Source: Duganella sp. BuS-21 (lineage in GTDB: Bacteria; Pseudomonadota; Gammaproteobacteria; Burkholderiales; Burkholderiaceae_D). Taken from it: a stretch of 64,000 bases of DNA. The notes beneath the pieces were generated by a model. It worked only from the letters and a program-made list of their open reading frames with translations, did not search any database and had not been told where the DNA came from. This document shows positions 8,343 through 17,995 of this stretch, in pieces (within the stretch, counting starts at the first letter, position 1; each line of letters opens with the position of its first letter). Made by a program: the position numbers and the translations under genes. Where the stretch lies: the NCBI GenBank assembly GCA_041874725.1, contig CP097466.1:4402001-4466000 (forward strand). The letters are read 5' to 3'.

Positions 8343-9449
8343 ATGACAAAAACAAAGGTGAAACCGGCGCCTGTTCCGGCCGTGCAGAGCCGCTCGCAAG
8401 CGCCGACCATGGCCGACGTGGCCAAACTGGCAGGCGTATCCCCGATGACGGTGTCGCGCGTGATGAACGGCGATACCAATGTCCGCGAAAAAACCCGCAA
8501 CCGCGTCGATGCGGCCGTCGCCGCCCTCAATTACGTGCCCAATCAGGCTGCGCGCCGCCTCGCCGGCTCGCGCCCGATCCGCGTCGGCTTCTTGTATAGC
8601 AATCCGAGCGCGGGCTACCTGAGCGAATTCCTGGTCGGCCTGTTGAACCAGGCCAGCCCGAACAACGTGCAGCTGGTGGTGGAAAAGTGCGAGGCCGATG
8701 AACACGGCGTCGAACAGGCGCGCCGCCTGATCGCCAACGGCGTGGACGGCATCATCCTGCCGCCGCCGCTGTGCGACACGCGCAACCTGATCGACCTGAT
8801 CGCCGCTTCCGGCACGCCGGCCGTCACGGTGGCCTGCGGCCAGCCCGACCAGCGCGTGGGCGGCGTCAGCATCGACGACTACCAGGCCGCCTACGCCATG
8901 ACCTGCCATCTGATCGCGCTGGGCCACCAACGCATCGGCTTCGTCATCGGCCATCCGAACCAGAGCGCCAGTGCGCGCCGCCTGGCCGGCTTCAAGGCCG
9001 CCATCGCGGAAAAGCATGCGCAAAGCGCGCCGGAGCTGATCGTGCAGGGCCAGTTCACCTACCGTTCCGGCCTGGATGCGGCGGAGCTGCTGCTCGGGCT
9101 TGAGCACCGCCCCACCGCCATCTTCGCCAGCAACGACGACATGGCCGCCGCCGTGGTGGCGATCGCCCACCGCCTCGGCCTGGACGTGCCGGGCGACCTG
9201 ACGGTGGCAGGCTTCGATGACACCGCGCTGGCCACCACCATCTGGCCCGAGCTGACCACCGTGCGCCAGCCGATCACCGAGATGGCGGAAGCGGCCGTGC
9301 AGTTCCTGGTGCGGCAGATCCGCGCCCAGCGCAACGGCACGCCGGAGGAGCCGGACCACGTGCTGATGGCGCACCGCCTGATCCGCCGCCAGTCCGACGC
9401 CGCACCGCGCCTGCGTCCTTCAACCAAGATCGCCGGCAAGGTCAAATAA
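8343..9449 (+). CDS. LacI-family transcriptional regulator of the xylan locus
   Basis: A 368-residue protein. The helix-turn-helix 'MADVAKLAGVSPMTVSRVMNG' (about residues 23-43) is followed by 'NYVPNQAARRLAGSR', then a periplasmic-binding-protein-like sensor domain ('GVDGIILPPPL', 'AIFASNDDMAAAVV', 'VAGFDDTALATTIWPELTTV'). The start at 8343 is preferred over an in-frame ATG at 8286 because family members seldom have long N-terminal tails; the ribosome site is weak either way. Position beside GH67 and the palindrome at 6071-6086 suggest it represses xylan genes until a xylose- or glucuronate-containing inducer binds. Inducer not predictable. Confidence 0.88.
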   Translation: MTKTKVKPAPVPAVQSRSQAPTMADVAKLAGVSPMTVSRVMNGDTNVREKTRNRVDAAVAALNYVPNQAARRLAGSRPIRVGFLYSNPSAGYLSEFLVGLLNQASPNNVQLVVEKCEADEHGVEQARRLIANGVDGIILPPPLCDTRNLIDLIAASGTPAVTVACGQPDQRVGGVSIDDYQAAYAMTCHLIALGHQRIGFVIGHPNQSASARRLAGFKAAIAEKHAQSAPELIVQGQFTYRSGLDAAELLLGLEHRPTAIFASNDDMAAAVVAIAHRLGLDVPGDLTVAGFDDTALATTIWPELTTVRQPITEMAEAAVQFLVRQIRAQRNGTPEEPDHVLMAHRLIRRQSDAAPRLRPSTKIAGKVK

Positions 9450-9515
9450 CGACGCAACGCGGCCCGGCGGTTTTACGATATAGTTGGCGTTTCCAAAAAC
9501 TATAGAGACTACGCC

Positions 9516-11036
9516 ATGAAGACTGCCGGTCTGCTGCTCGCCACCTCCTGCATCGTTTCCACCGCTGCCGTCGCAGCAACCGCTGCGCCGCGCGCCACCA
9601 CCGCCACTGGCGTGGTGACCGGCATGCGGGAGGCTACCGGCGTGAAGTCGTTCAAGGGCATACCCTACGCGGCGGCGCCGGTCGGCAAACTGCGCTGGGC
9701 GGCGCCGCAAGCGGCGACCAAGTGGAAAGGCGTGCGCAAGGCCGATCACTTCGCGGCGCGCTGCATGCAGCTGCCGCTGTTTTCCGACATGGTGTTCCGC
9801 TCCGACGGCGTCAGCGAAGACTGCTTGTACCTCAATGTCTGGACGCCGGCCAAGTCGGCAAAAGAAAAGCTGCCGGTGCTGGTGTACTTCTACGGCGGTG
9901 GTTTCGCGGCGGGCGACGGCTCCGAGCCGCGTTACGATGGTGCGAGCATGGCGGCCAAGGGCGTCGTCACGCTGACCATCAACTACCGCTTGAACATCTT
10001 CGGCTTCCTGGCTCATCCCGAGCTAACCACGGAGTCGCCGAACCGCGCCTCCGGCAATTACGGTCTGATGGACCAGGCGGCGGCGCTGCAGTGGGTGCGC
10101 AAGAATATCGCGGCCTTCGGCGGCGATCCTTCGCGCGTGACCATCGCCGGCGAGTCGGCCGGCTCGTTCTCGGTCAGCGCGCAGATGATCAATCCGCAGG
10201 CCAAGGGCCTGATCGCCGGCGCCATCGGCGAGAGCGGATCGCTGCTTGGGCTGATGGGACTCGCCCCGTTGAGCCACGCGGAAAAAATCGGCGCCGACTT
10301 CACGCAAGCCGCCGGCGCACCCACGCTGGCCGAACTGCGCGCCATGCCGGCGCAGCTGCTGCTGGAGACGACCAAGAAGCCCGGCACCTGGTTCTCCGCG
10401 ATCCAGGACGGTTACGTGATTCCGCGTCCGCCGGTCGATATGTACGCCGCTGGCGAGCAGGCGAAAATACCTTTGCTGGCCGGCTGGAATTCGGAAGAAG
10501 GCAGCTACAAGCAAATCCTCGGCGATGCCGCTCCCAACGACGCCAACTTCAGCGCCGCGCTGGAAAAAATGTACGGGGACCAGGCGGCCACCGCTAAACA
10601 AGTCTATCGCGGCGACGTCGTGCAGTCCGCGACCGAATTGGCCAGCGACCGCTTTATCGGCTACAGCACCTGGAAATGGATCGACAGTCACGCTCGCACC
10701 AGTGGCAAGCCGGTGTTCCGCTACTACTACACCCGTCCACGTCCAGGCCAAAGTGGCGCCACCCATTCTGCGGAAATCGAATACGCACTCGGCAACCTGG
10801 CAAGCAACAAGGTATATGAGTGGACCCAGGACGATCGCGATCTGTCGGCGCAAATGCAGAACTACTTCGCCAACTTCATCAAGACCGGAGCGCCCAACGG
10901 TTATGCCCTGCCGGAGTGGCCGCAAGTGCGCCTGGAAGGCGGCACGCTGCTGATGCGCCTGGGCACACCATCCAAGGTGATTGTCGCTGCCGACGACGAA
11001 CATATGCGGTTCCACGAAACGCAGGTGCGAAAGTAA
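9516..11036 (+). CDS. Type-B carboxylesterase, secreted
   Basis: A 506-residue alpha/beta hydrolase of the carboxylesterase/lipase family. A signal peptide (about 1-23) precedes 'GIPYAAAPVGKLRW', the oxyanion strand 'YFYGGGF' and the nucleophile elbow 'GESAG' with S214. Acidic and His members of the triad are likely in 'NSEEGSY' and 'GATHSAEIEYALGN'. The gap before it holds short inverted arms TATAGTT/AACTATA (9479-9485, 9498-9504). It could hydrolyse acetyl or aromatic esters attached to hemicellulose, given the neighbouring xylan genes; that is inference. Confidence 0.88.
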   Translation: MKTAGLLLATSCIVSTAAVAATAAPRATTATGVVTGMREATGVKSFKGIPYAAAPVGKLRWAAPQAATKWKGVRKADHFAARCMQLPLFSDMVFRSDGVSEDCLYLNVWTPAKSAKEKLPVLVYFYGGGFAAGDGSEPRYDGASMAAKGVVTLTINYRLNIFGFLAHPELTTESPNRASGNYGLMDQAAALQWVRKNIAAFGGDPSRVTIAGESAGSFSVSAQMINPQAKGLIAGAIGESGSLLGLMGLAPLSHAEKIGADFTQAAGAPTLAELRAMPAQLLLETTKKPGTWFSAIQDGYVIPRPPVDMYAAGEQAKIPLLAGWNSEEGSYKQILGDAAPNDANFSAALEKMYGDQAATAKQVYRGDVVQSATELASDRFIGYSTWKWIDSHARTSGKPVFRYYYTRPRPGQSGATHSAEIEYALGNLASNKVYEWTQDDRDLSAQMQNYFANFIKTGAPNGYALPEWPQVRLEGGTLLMRLGTPSKVIVAADDEHMRFHETQVRK

Positions 11037-11134
11037 AGGCAGTTGAAGAACCGGTTTGTATTTTATTGTATCGACAGGTAATCATATGAAAACCTGCTAT
11101 ACAATTTATCCTCTTATCCAGAGGAACAAACCCC

Positions 11135-13480
11135 ATGCGCAAAAAAATCGGCTTACTGGCCCTTTGCCTGACGGTGTCCGCCTACGCGACGGAACCATTC
11201 GACGACAAATTCCGTCAGCTTGACGAAAGCCTGCCGACACCGAACAGCTACCGCACCGCCTCCGGCGCGCCGGGCCACGCCTACTGGCAGCAGCGCGCCG
11301 ACTACACCATCAGCGCCTCGCTGGATGAAGCCAGGCGCGCCATCACCGGCAGCGAACAGATCACCTACCACAACAACTCGCCCGATACGCTCAGTTATCT
11401 GTGGGTGCAGCTGGACCAGAATATCTATAAGAAGGATTCCGACGCGCGCATGATGCTCACCCAGCCTTCGCGGGAAGCCTGGATCAAGCCATCGTCGCCG
11501 GATGATGGCTACAAGTTCGAAGGCATGCGCGGCGTGCTGGCGGGCCGCGAGTTCGACGGCGGTTTCAATATCAAAAGCGTAGGCGCCAATGGCCAACCGC
11601 TGAAGTTCGTCATCAACCGCACCATGATGCGCATCGACCTGCCGACGCCGTTGAAGCCGGGCGAGAAGTTCGCCTTCAATATCGACTGGTCCTACAACAT
11701 CAACGAACAGCTGGTGCTGGGCGGCCGCTCCGGCTACGAGCACTTCGACGACGACAAGAACGACTTGTTCGAAATCGCCCAATGGTTCCCGCGTATGGCG
11801 GCCTACTACGACGTCTACGGCTGGCAGCACAAGCAGTTCGTCGGCACCGGCGAGTTCACGCTGGAATTCGGCGACTACGACGTGCAGCTGACCGTGCCGG
11901 CCGATCACGTGGTGGCCTCCACCGGCGCGCTGCAGAATCCCGCCGATGTGTTGAGCGCCGCCCAGCGCGACCGCCTGGAAAAGGCCAAGACCGCGACCGC
12001 GCCGGTGGTCATCGTCACCCAGGAGGAAGCCACCCGCGCCGAGAAGTCGCGCAGCAGCGCCACCAAGACCTGGCACTTCAAGGCCGCCAATGTGCGCGAT
12101 TTCGCCTGGGCGTCGAGCCGCAAGTTCATCTGGGATGCGCAGGGCTACAAGAAGGATTCCACCGACGTGATGGCGATGTCCTACTATCCGAAGGAAGGCA
12201 ACCCGCTGTGGGGCAAGTACAGCACCCAGGCCATCATCCACACCATCGACAAGTACAACAAGTACAGCTTCGACTATCCGTATCCAACCGCGATTTCGGT
12301 CAACGGTCCGGTGGGCGGCATGGAGTATCCGATGATCTCGTTCAACGGCCCGCGTCCTGCCAAGGACAAAAAGACCGGCGCGCTGACCTGGTCTCAGCAG
12401 ACCAAGTATGGCCTGATCGGCGTGATCATCCACGAGGTGGGCCACAACTACTACCCGATGATCATCAACTCGGACGAGCGCCAGTGGACCTGGATGGATG
12501 AAGGCCTGAACACCTTCGTGCAGTATCTGGCCGAGCAGGAATGGGAAGACGGCTATCCATCGCGCCGCGGCGAGCCGCGCAACATCGTCGACTACATGCG
12601 CAGCCAGAACCAGGTGCCGATCATGACCAACTCGGAATCGCTGCTCCAGGTGGGGAACAACGCCTACGCCAAGCCGGCCACCGGTTTGAACATCCTGCGC
12701 GAGACCATCCTGGGCCGCGAGCTGTTCGACTACGCCTTCCGCGAATATGCGCAGCGCTGGAAATTCAAACGACCTACCCCGGCTGATTTCTTCCGCACCA
12801 TGGAAGACGCTTCCGGCACGGACCTGGACTGGTTCTGGCGCGGCTGGTTCTACACCACCGATCCAGTCGACATCAGCATCGATGGCATCAACGAGTACGG
12901 TGTGAACACCAAAGACCCGGAAAAGGAAAAGGCATGGAAGAAGGCGCAGAAGGATGCGCAGCCGATCTCCGTTTCCGAACAGCGCAACAAGGCCCTGCCG
13001 AAGCGCCTGGACGCGCATCCGGAGCTGAAGGACTTCTACAACGAGCACGACGAGTTCACCGTCACCAACAAGGACCGCAACGGCTACGCCGAAGCGATCG
13101 AGAAGCTGGAGCCGTGGGAGAAGAAGCTGCTGGATCAGGGCAAGCACCTGTACCTGGTGGATTTCTCGAATCAGGGCGGCATGGTGATGCCGCTGATTCT
13201 GGAGATTCAGCTCAAGAGCGGAAAAAAGTACCTCGAGCGCGTGCCGGCGGAAATCTGGCGTTATAACGCGAAGAAGATTACCAAACTGATTGTGACCGAC
13301 GAGCCGATGGTGGGCCTGACCCAAGACCCGTACTGGGAAACCGCCGATATCGATACGTCCAACAACGCCTGGCCGCGCAAGGTGACGCAGTCGCGCCTGG
13401 AGCTGTTCAAGACCGAGCGTGACAAGAACAATCTGATGCGCGACTTCAATACGCCGCTGAAGAAGGACGAGAGGAAGTGA
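11135..13480 (+). CDS. M1-family zinc metallopeptidase, exported
   Basis: A 781-residue protein with a short signal peptide ('LLALCLTVSAYA'). The zinc site H433-E434-xx-H437 with E456 18 residues on matches family M1 ('IIHEVGHNYYP...WMDEGLN'), and 'GGMEYP' stands in for the GAMEN substrate motif. An insertion rich in Lys and Glu (about residues 600-640) and a beta-rich C-terminal region follow. It heads a three-gene operon: the next start GTGA overlaps its stop, and a TonB receptor follows. Periplasmic peptide trimming linked to a receptor is a reasonable guess, not shown. Confidence 0.9.
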   Translation: MRKKIGLLALCLTVSAYATEPFDDKFRQLDESLPTPNSYRTASGAPGHAYWQQRADYTISASLDEARRAITGSEQITYHNNSPDTLSYLWVQLDQNIYKKDSDARMMLTQPSREAWIKPSSPDDGYKFEGMRGVLAGREFDGGFNIKSVGANGQPLKFVINRTMMRIDLPTPLKPGEKFAFNIDWSYNINEQLVLGGRSGYEHFDDDKNDLFEIAQWFPRMAAYYDVYGWQHKQFVGTGEFTLEFGDYDVQLTVPADHVVASTGALQNPADVLSAAQRDRLEKAKTATAPVVIVTQEEATRAEKSRSSATKTWHFKAANVRDFAWASSRKFIWDAQGYKKDSTDVMAMSYYPKEGNPLWGKYSTQAIIHTIDKYNKYSFDYPYPTAISVNGPVGGMEYPMISFNGPRPAKDKKTGALTWSQQTKYGLIGVIIHEVGHNYYPMIINSDERQWTWMDEGLNTFVQYLAEQEWEDGYPSRRGEPRNIVDYMRSQNQVPIMTNSESLLQVGNNAYAKPATGLNILRETILGRELFDYAFREYAQRWKFKRPTPADFFRTMEDASGTDLDWFWRGWFYTTDPVDISIDGINEYGVNTKDPEKEKAWKKAQKDAQPISVSEQRNKALPKRLDAHPELKDFYNEHDEFTVTNKDRNGYAEAIEKLEPWEKKLLDQGKHLYLVDFSNQGGMVMPLILEIQLKSGKKYLERVPAEIWRYNAKKITKLIVTDEPMVGLTQDPYWETADIDTSNNAWPRKVTQSRLELFKTERDKNNLMRDFNTPLKKDERK

Positions 13481-13977
13481 TCCGCATCTTGCGCATTGTC
13501 GCTGCCGCTGCCGCTGCCGCCCTGCTCATGCTGGGCGGTGCGGCGCACGCCCACAACTTCCACATGGGCATAGCGGACATCAGCTACAACGAGCGCACCG
13601 GCGGCACCGAGATCGTGCACACCTACACGGGACACGATGTCGCCACGCTGCTGGCCAATCTGTACGGCCAGCAGTTCGACCTGGGCCGCGCCGACAGCGA
13701 AGGGCCGCTGCGACGCTACGTGGAGAAGCAGTTCTTCATCGAGGACGCCGCACAGCGCCGCCTGCCGTTGCAATGGGTGGGCGTGAAGGTGGATGCCGAC
13801 AGCGTCGTCATCTACCAGGAAATCCCCGGTGTAAAACTGGCACAAGGCAGCCGCATACACAACGCTTTGCTGATAGACTTCCTGCCTTCGCAAAAGAACA
13901 CAGTCAATCTGCAAACCGATGGCAACACCAAGACCTTCCTCTTCGATCAACGCAGCATCGATCAAACTATCCCTTAG
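13477..13977 (+). CDS. DUF6702-family exported protein
   Basis: A 166-residue protein starting with GTG at 13477, overlapping the peptidase stop by 4 bases. After a signal peptide rich in Ala/Leu the mature protein begins 'HNFHMGIADISYNERTGGTEIVHTYTGHDVATLL', typical of DUF6702. This group of small periplasmic proteins is often found beside M1 peptidases and TonB receptors. The His-rich start of the mature chain (H-N-F-H) could bind metal. Biochemical function is unknown. Its 3' end overlaps the receptor gene by about 59 bases. Confidence 0.8.
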   Translation: MIRILRIVAAAAAAALLMLGGAAHAHNFHMGIADISYNERTGGTEIVHTYTGHDVATLLANLYGQQFDLGRADSEGPLRRYVEKQFFIEDAAQRRLPLQWVGVKVDADSVVIYQEIPGVKLAQGSRIHNALLIDFLPSQKNTVNLQTDGNTKTFLFDQRSIDQTIP

Positions 13978-15991
13978 CTACGCGGTGCTGTTGGCCTTCG
14001 GTTCCGCGCAGGCGGACGACCAGCTCCTGCAAAGGGTGCTGGTGGAAGGCTCGCGCACCAACCAGCTGGGCGTGGCCGATGCCGCCAGCGCCGGCGTCGT
14101 TACGCAGGCGGAGCTGGCTGCACGCACCGTGTATCGTCCCGGCGAGGTGCTGGAGGCGGTGCCGGGCCTGGTGGTCAGCCAGCATAGCGGCGAGGGCAAG
14201 GCCAACCAGTTCTACCTGCGCGGCTTCAATCTCGATCACGGCACCGACCTGCGCACCATCGTCGATGGCATGCCGGTCAACCAGCGCAGCCACGCGCATG
14301 GCCAGGGCTGGACCGATTTGAATTTCCTGATTCCGGAACTGGCGGTGCGGCTCGACTACCGGAAAGGCCCCTACTCCGCCGAGGAAGGCGATTTCGCTTC
14401 GGCCGGCACGGCCTCCGTGGTGTACGCCAACCGCCTGCTGCAGGGCGTGGCCAGCGTCTCGGCGGGACAGAACGGCTACCGCCGCGCGCTGCTGGCCGAC
14501 TCGGTGGAGACGCAACGCGGCAGTCTGCTGTACGCCGTCGAGGCGGTCCACAACGACGGCCCGTTCACCAATCCGGACGACTACCGCAAGCTGAACGCGG
14601 TGCTGCGCTACAGCGAGGGCTATGCCAACAACGGCTTCAACGTCAGCCTGATGGCGTACCAGGCCGACTGGAATTCAACCGACCAGATTCCGCTGCGCGC
14701 GGTGCAGGATGGCCGCATCGGCCGCAACGACGCCATCGACAGCACCGACGGTGGCAAGGCGCACCGCTACAGCATTTCCAGCGCTTGGCGGCGCACGGCG
14801 GACGACAGCGCATCCAAGGTCAACGCCTATATCATCGCCAACCAGCTGGCCCTGTGGTCCAACTTCACTTACTTCATGGACGATCCGGTGCGTGGCGACC
14901 AGTTCGCACAGCCGGACCGGCGCGTCACCAGCGGCGTGAATGCGTCGCACAGCTGGCACCATCACACCGAGAGCGCCAGCAGCGAAACCACGGTGGGCGT
15001 GCAGCTCCAGAACGACAATATCTTCAACGCCCTGCTCAATACGCAGGCGCGGCGCACGCTGTCGGTGACGCGGCAGGATCACATTGTCGAGTCCAGCGCC
15101 GGCCTGTACGTCGAGAACAACACGCGCTGGACTGCGGCCTTGCGCACGGTGCTTGGCGCGCGGCTGGACAGCTATCGCTTCGACGTGCGCAGCGACCTGG
15201 CCGCCAACTCGGGCAAGGCGGACGATCATCTGGTAAGCCCGAGCCTGAGTGTGATTTACGGCCCGTGGCAAACGGCCGAGGTGTACGCCAATATCGGCAG
15301 CGGCTTCCACAGCAACGACGCGCGCGGCGCCACCATCGCCGTCGATCCGAAGACCGGGCTGGCGGCGGACAAGGTGACGCCTTTGGTGCGCTCGCGCGGC
15401 ATGGAGATTGGTACGCGCACAGCGTGGCTGCCAGGCCTGCAAACATCGCTGTCGCTGTACCGGCTGGATTTCGATTCGGAGCTGGTCTACATCGGCGACG
15501 CCGGCGCCACCGAGGCGGGACCGCCAAGTCGCCGTCATGGCGTGGAGTTCTCCAACTATTACAAGCCGCTGAAATGGCTGGCGGTCGATCTGGACCTGGC
15601 CTATGCGCGCGCACGCTCGCGCGGCGCGCTGCAGGTTGGCCACTACATCCCCGGCGCAATCGAAGGCACCGGCCAACTGGCGCTGACGGTGGACGATGGC
15701 GGGCCCTATTCGGCCTCGCTCAAGCTGCGCTACTTTGGTCCGCGTCCGCTGGCCGAGGATAACAGCGTGCGCTCGGCATCGAGCATGACGCTGAACGGTC
15801 GCTTCGGCTGGAAGATCAGCAAACAGTTGTCGCTGGAGCTGGAAGCCTTCAACCTGGCCAACCGCCGCGATTCGGCGATCGACTACTACTACGCTTCGCA
15901 GCTGAAGGGCGAAGCAGCGGCCGTCGAAGGCCTCCACTTCCACCCCATCGAATCGCGCTCGCTGCGGGCGACGCTGACCAGGAAGTTCTAG
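13919..15991 (+). CDS. TonB-dependent outer-membrane receptor (DUF6702/M1-linked type)
   Basis: A 690-residue receptor. Using the ATG at 13919 gives a plausible signal peptide ending 'AFGSAQA', but the start overlaps the preceding gene by 59 bases and a later non-ATG start is possible. The plug contains 'FYLRGFNLDHGTDLRTIVDGMPVN' and the striking 'RSHAHGQGWTDLNFLIPEL'. The barrel ends 'LRATLTRKF' with the required terminal Phe. The His-rich plug motif, together with the His-rich neighbour, hints at metal or metal-peptide uptake. Ligand unknown. Confidence 0.85.
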   Translation: MATPRPSSSINAASIKLSLSYAVLLAFGSAQADDQLLQRVLVEGSRTNQLGVADAASAGVVTQAELAARTVYRPGEVLEAVPGLVVSQHSGEGKANQFYLRGFNLDHGTDLRTIVDGMPVNQRSHAHGQGWTDLNFLIPELAVRLDYRKGPYSAEEGDFASAGTASVVYANRLLQGVASVSAGQNGYRRALLADSVETQRGSLLYAVEAVHNDGPFTNPDDYRKLNAVLRYSEGYANNGFNVSLMAYQADWNSTDQIPLRAVQDGRIGRNDAIDSTDGGKAHRYSISSAWRRTADDSASKVNAYIIANQLALWSNFTYFMDDPVRGDQFAQPDRRVTSGVNASHSWHHHTESASSETTVGVQLQNDNIFNALLNTQARRTLSVTRQDHIVESSAGLYVENNTRWTAALRTVLGARLDSYRFDVRSDLAANSGKADDHLVSPSLSVIYGPWQTAEVYANIGSGFHSNDARGATIAVDPKTGLAADKVTPLVRSRGMEIGTRTAWLPGLQTSLSLYRLDFDSELVYIGDAGATEAGPPSRRHGVEFSNYYKPLKWLAVDLDLAYARARSRGALQVGHYIPGAIEGTGQLALTVDDGGPYSASLKLRYFGPRPLAEDNSVRSASSMTLNGRFGWKISKQLSLELEAFNLANRRDSAIDYYYASQLKGEAAAVEGLHFHPIESRSLRATLTRKF

Positions 15992-15995
15992 GCTA

Positions 15996-16292
15996 TTGCA
16001 GCACGCAAAGATTGCGCGCGTGGCCACCCGCGCAGCGCATGGCGGGCATACGGTCAGCACGTCCAAGCTGCTGAGCCGTTTTCCGAAAACGCAGAAGGCG
16101 ATCAGCTACGCGGCCAGCGTCGCGGACACGACGATCATGGTCGACAACAGCCGCGAGCCCAGGCACGCGTTCACATTGTGCCGTGTGCAGATCAAGGCAG
16201 ATGTAGTATATGACCGCCGCAATGAGCGCGGTGCGGCGCCCGCGTCCATTGCCGAGTGGATGAACAGAGTCAGTCCGAGCGCGGCGGCTTAG
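15996..16292 (+). pseudogene. C-terminal remnant of a zeta-toxin-like kinase
   Basis: A ~98-codon open frame (TTG at 15996) with 'ARVATRAAHGGHTVSTSKLLSRFPKTQKAI' and 'VADTTIMVDNSREPRHAF'. This resembles the end of the zeta-toxin/'predicted ABC-type ATPase' family, where RVxxGGHxVP, RFPRTL and DNS are usual. The P-loop and catalytic half are absent: the TonB receptor ends 4 bases before. It therefore looks like a truncated gene left by a deletion, and no antitoxin is visible. The 3' end slightly overlaps the convergent chemoreceptor. Recognition is by eye only. Confidence 0.5.
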
Positions 16293-17995
16293 AACTCTTC
16301 CCATTCGCCCTTGGAAGACGACGACGAGGATGCAGCTTTCAGTTTTTGCGGTGCCGGTTTGGCGGCTGGCTTGGTCGCCGCCGGACGCGCGGCCTTCGGC
16401 AGCGCGGTCACCGTGGCGCGACGCGGTGCCGGCGGCGTGTAGGCCGCTTGCGAGGCGTTGATCTTGAACGCGCTGACTACCTGCTCCAGCTTGTCCGCCT
16501 GATCGCGCAGCGTGGCTGCCGCCGCTGCGGTCTGCTCCACCAGTGCGGAATTCTGCTGCGTGGTCTGGTCCATCTCCGTCACCGCGCGGTGCACCTGCGC
16601 GATGCCGTCGTTCTGTTCCTGCGTCGCCGCGCTGATCTCGCCGACGATGTCGGTCACCTGCTTGATGCTGGAGACCACTTCGTGCATGGTCGAACCAGCC
16701 TGCTCCACCAGCTTGGTGCCCGAACCGACCTTCTCCACCGAGTCATCGATCAGCGCCTTGATTTCCTTGGCGGCGGCGGCCGAGCGCTGCGCCAGGTTGC
16801 GCACTTCGGTCGCCACGACGGCGAAGCCACGGCCCTGCTCACCCGCGCGCGCCGCTTCCACCGCCGCATTCAGCGCCAGGATGTTGGTCTGGAACGCGAT
16901 GCCGTCGATGACCGAAATGATGTCCACGATCTTGCGCGACGATTCATTGATCGAGCCCATGGTGACCACCACCTGCTCCACTACCGAGCCGCCCTGCGTC
17001 GCCACTTCCGACGCCGACCGCGCCAGCTGGTTGGCCTGGCGCGCGTTGTCGGCATTCTGGCCGACGGTGGACGTCAGCTGCTCCATGCTGGCTGCGGTCT
17101 GCTCCAGCGCCGCCGCCTGCGACGAGGTGCGCTGCGACAGGTCGCCGGTGCCCGCCGCGATCTGCTGCGAAGCCGCGCCCACCGCGTTGGTCGAGGCGCG
17201 CACGGTGTCGATCACGCCGGCGATCTGCTCCAGCAGCTTGTTGAAGGCCACGGCCGTGTGGCCGATTTCGTCCATGCGTTCGACCTTGATCTGGTGCGTC
17301 AGGTCCAGCGACTGGCTCACATCTTCCAGCGTGCCGCGAATCGACGCCAGGCTGCCCTTGATGATGATGTACAGCTGCCAGGCCAGCGCGCCGGTCACCA
17401 GCACCGCCACCACGATCACCGTCACCAGCAGGCGGAAGGCGAAGGTGTAGGCGGCCACGCTTTCGGCGCGCACGTCTTCACTGAGCTTGTTGTTGTAGGC
17501 GATGTGGTCGTCAAAGGCTTTCTTCACGCCGGCGGCCGAGGTGGCGAGCGGCGTGCCCGCTTGCAGCGTGGCGCGCACCGCATCCATGTCGCCGGCATGC
17601 GCGCCGGCGATGAAGGGCACCAGCGCCTGGCGGTACGCCGCCATCGCCGCCTTGTCGGCTTCCAGCATCTTGCGGTCGGTGTCGTCGAAGATGTTATTTT
17701 TCTCGTACTGCGCCACCACTTCGTCGAACTTGGCGTGAGCGTCGTTGTAGGCTTTATCCAGCGCGCTCTTGTCGGCCAGGTTGGAGAACACCGACAGGCG
17801 ATAACCGGCCAGGCGGCTGTCGGCCAGATAGCCCTTGGCCATGTTCAATCCGGCGATGCTGGGAACCAGGTTGCTCTGCACCATATCCAGTCGCTGCTGG
17901 GCGCGCGACAACTGGGTCAGGCCGGCGACGCCGACAAAAATCAGCGCCAGCAGCGCCAACGACAAGGTCAACATCAGTCGCTTGGTAATGGTCAT
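16289..17995 (-). CDS. Methyl-accepting chemotaxis protein with C-terminal pentapeptide
   Basis: A 568-residue chemoreceptor. The ATG at 17993-17995 has GAGAA upstream, unlike the in-frame ATG at 18010. Order: TM1 (about 10-30), a four-helix-bundle periplasmic domain ('QQRLDMVQSNLVPSIAG...'), TM2 (about 185-207), HAMP, then the signalling hairpin with the invariant 'EQGRGFAVVATEVRNLAQRSA'. The tail is an Ala/Pro/Lys linker, a Ser run and the terminal 'EWEEF', which fits the x-W-x-x-F pentapeptide that tethers CheR/CheB. Ligand cannot be predicted. No other chemotaxis genes are in the window. Confidence 0.93.
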   Translation of the reverse strand: MTITKRLMLTLSLALLALIFVGVAGLTQLSRAQQRLDMVQSNLVPSIAGLNMAKGYLADSRLAGYRLSVFSNLADKSALDKAYNDAHAKFDEVVAQYEKNNIFDDTDRKMLEADKAAMAAYRQALVPFIAGAHAGDMDAVRATLQAGTPLATSAAGVKKAFDDHIAYNNKLSEDVRAESVAAYTFAFRLLVTVIVVAVLVTGALAWQLYIIIKGSLASIRGTLEDVSQSLDLTHQIKVERMDEIGHTAVAFNKLLEQIAGVIDTVRASTNAVGAASQQIAAGTGDLSQRTSSQAAALEQTAASMEQLTSTVGQNADNARQANQLARSASEVATQGGSVVEQVVVTMGSINESSRKIVDIISVIDGIAFQTNILALNAAVEAARAGEQGRGFAVVATEVRNLAQRSAAAAKEIKALIDDSVEKVGSGTKLVEQAGSTMHEVVSSIKQVTDIVGEISAATQEQNDGIAQVHRAVTEMDQTTQQNSALVEQTAAAAATLRDQADKLEQVVSAFKINASQAAYTPPAPRRATVTALPKAARPAATKPAAKPAPQKLKAASSSSSSKGEWEEF

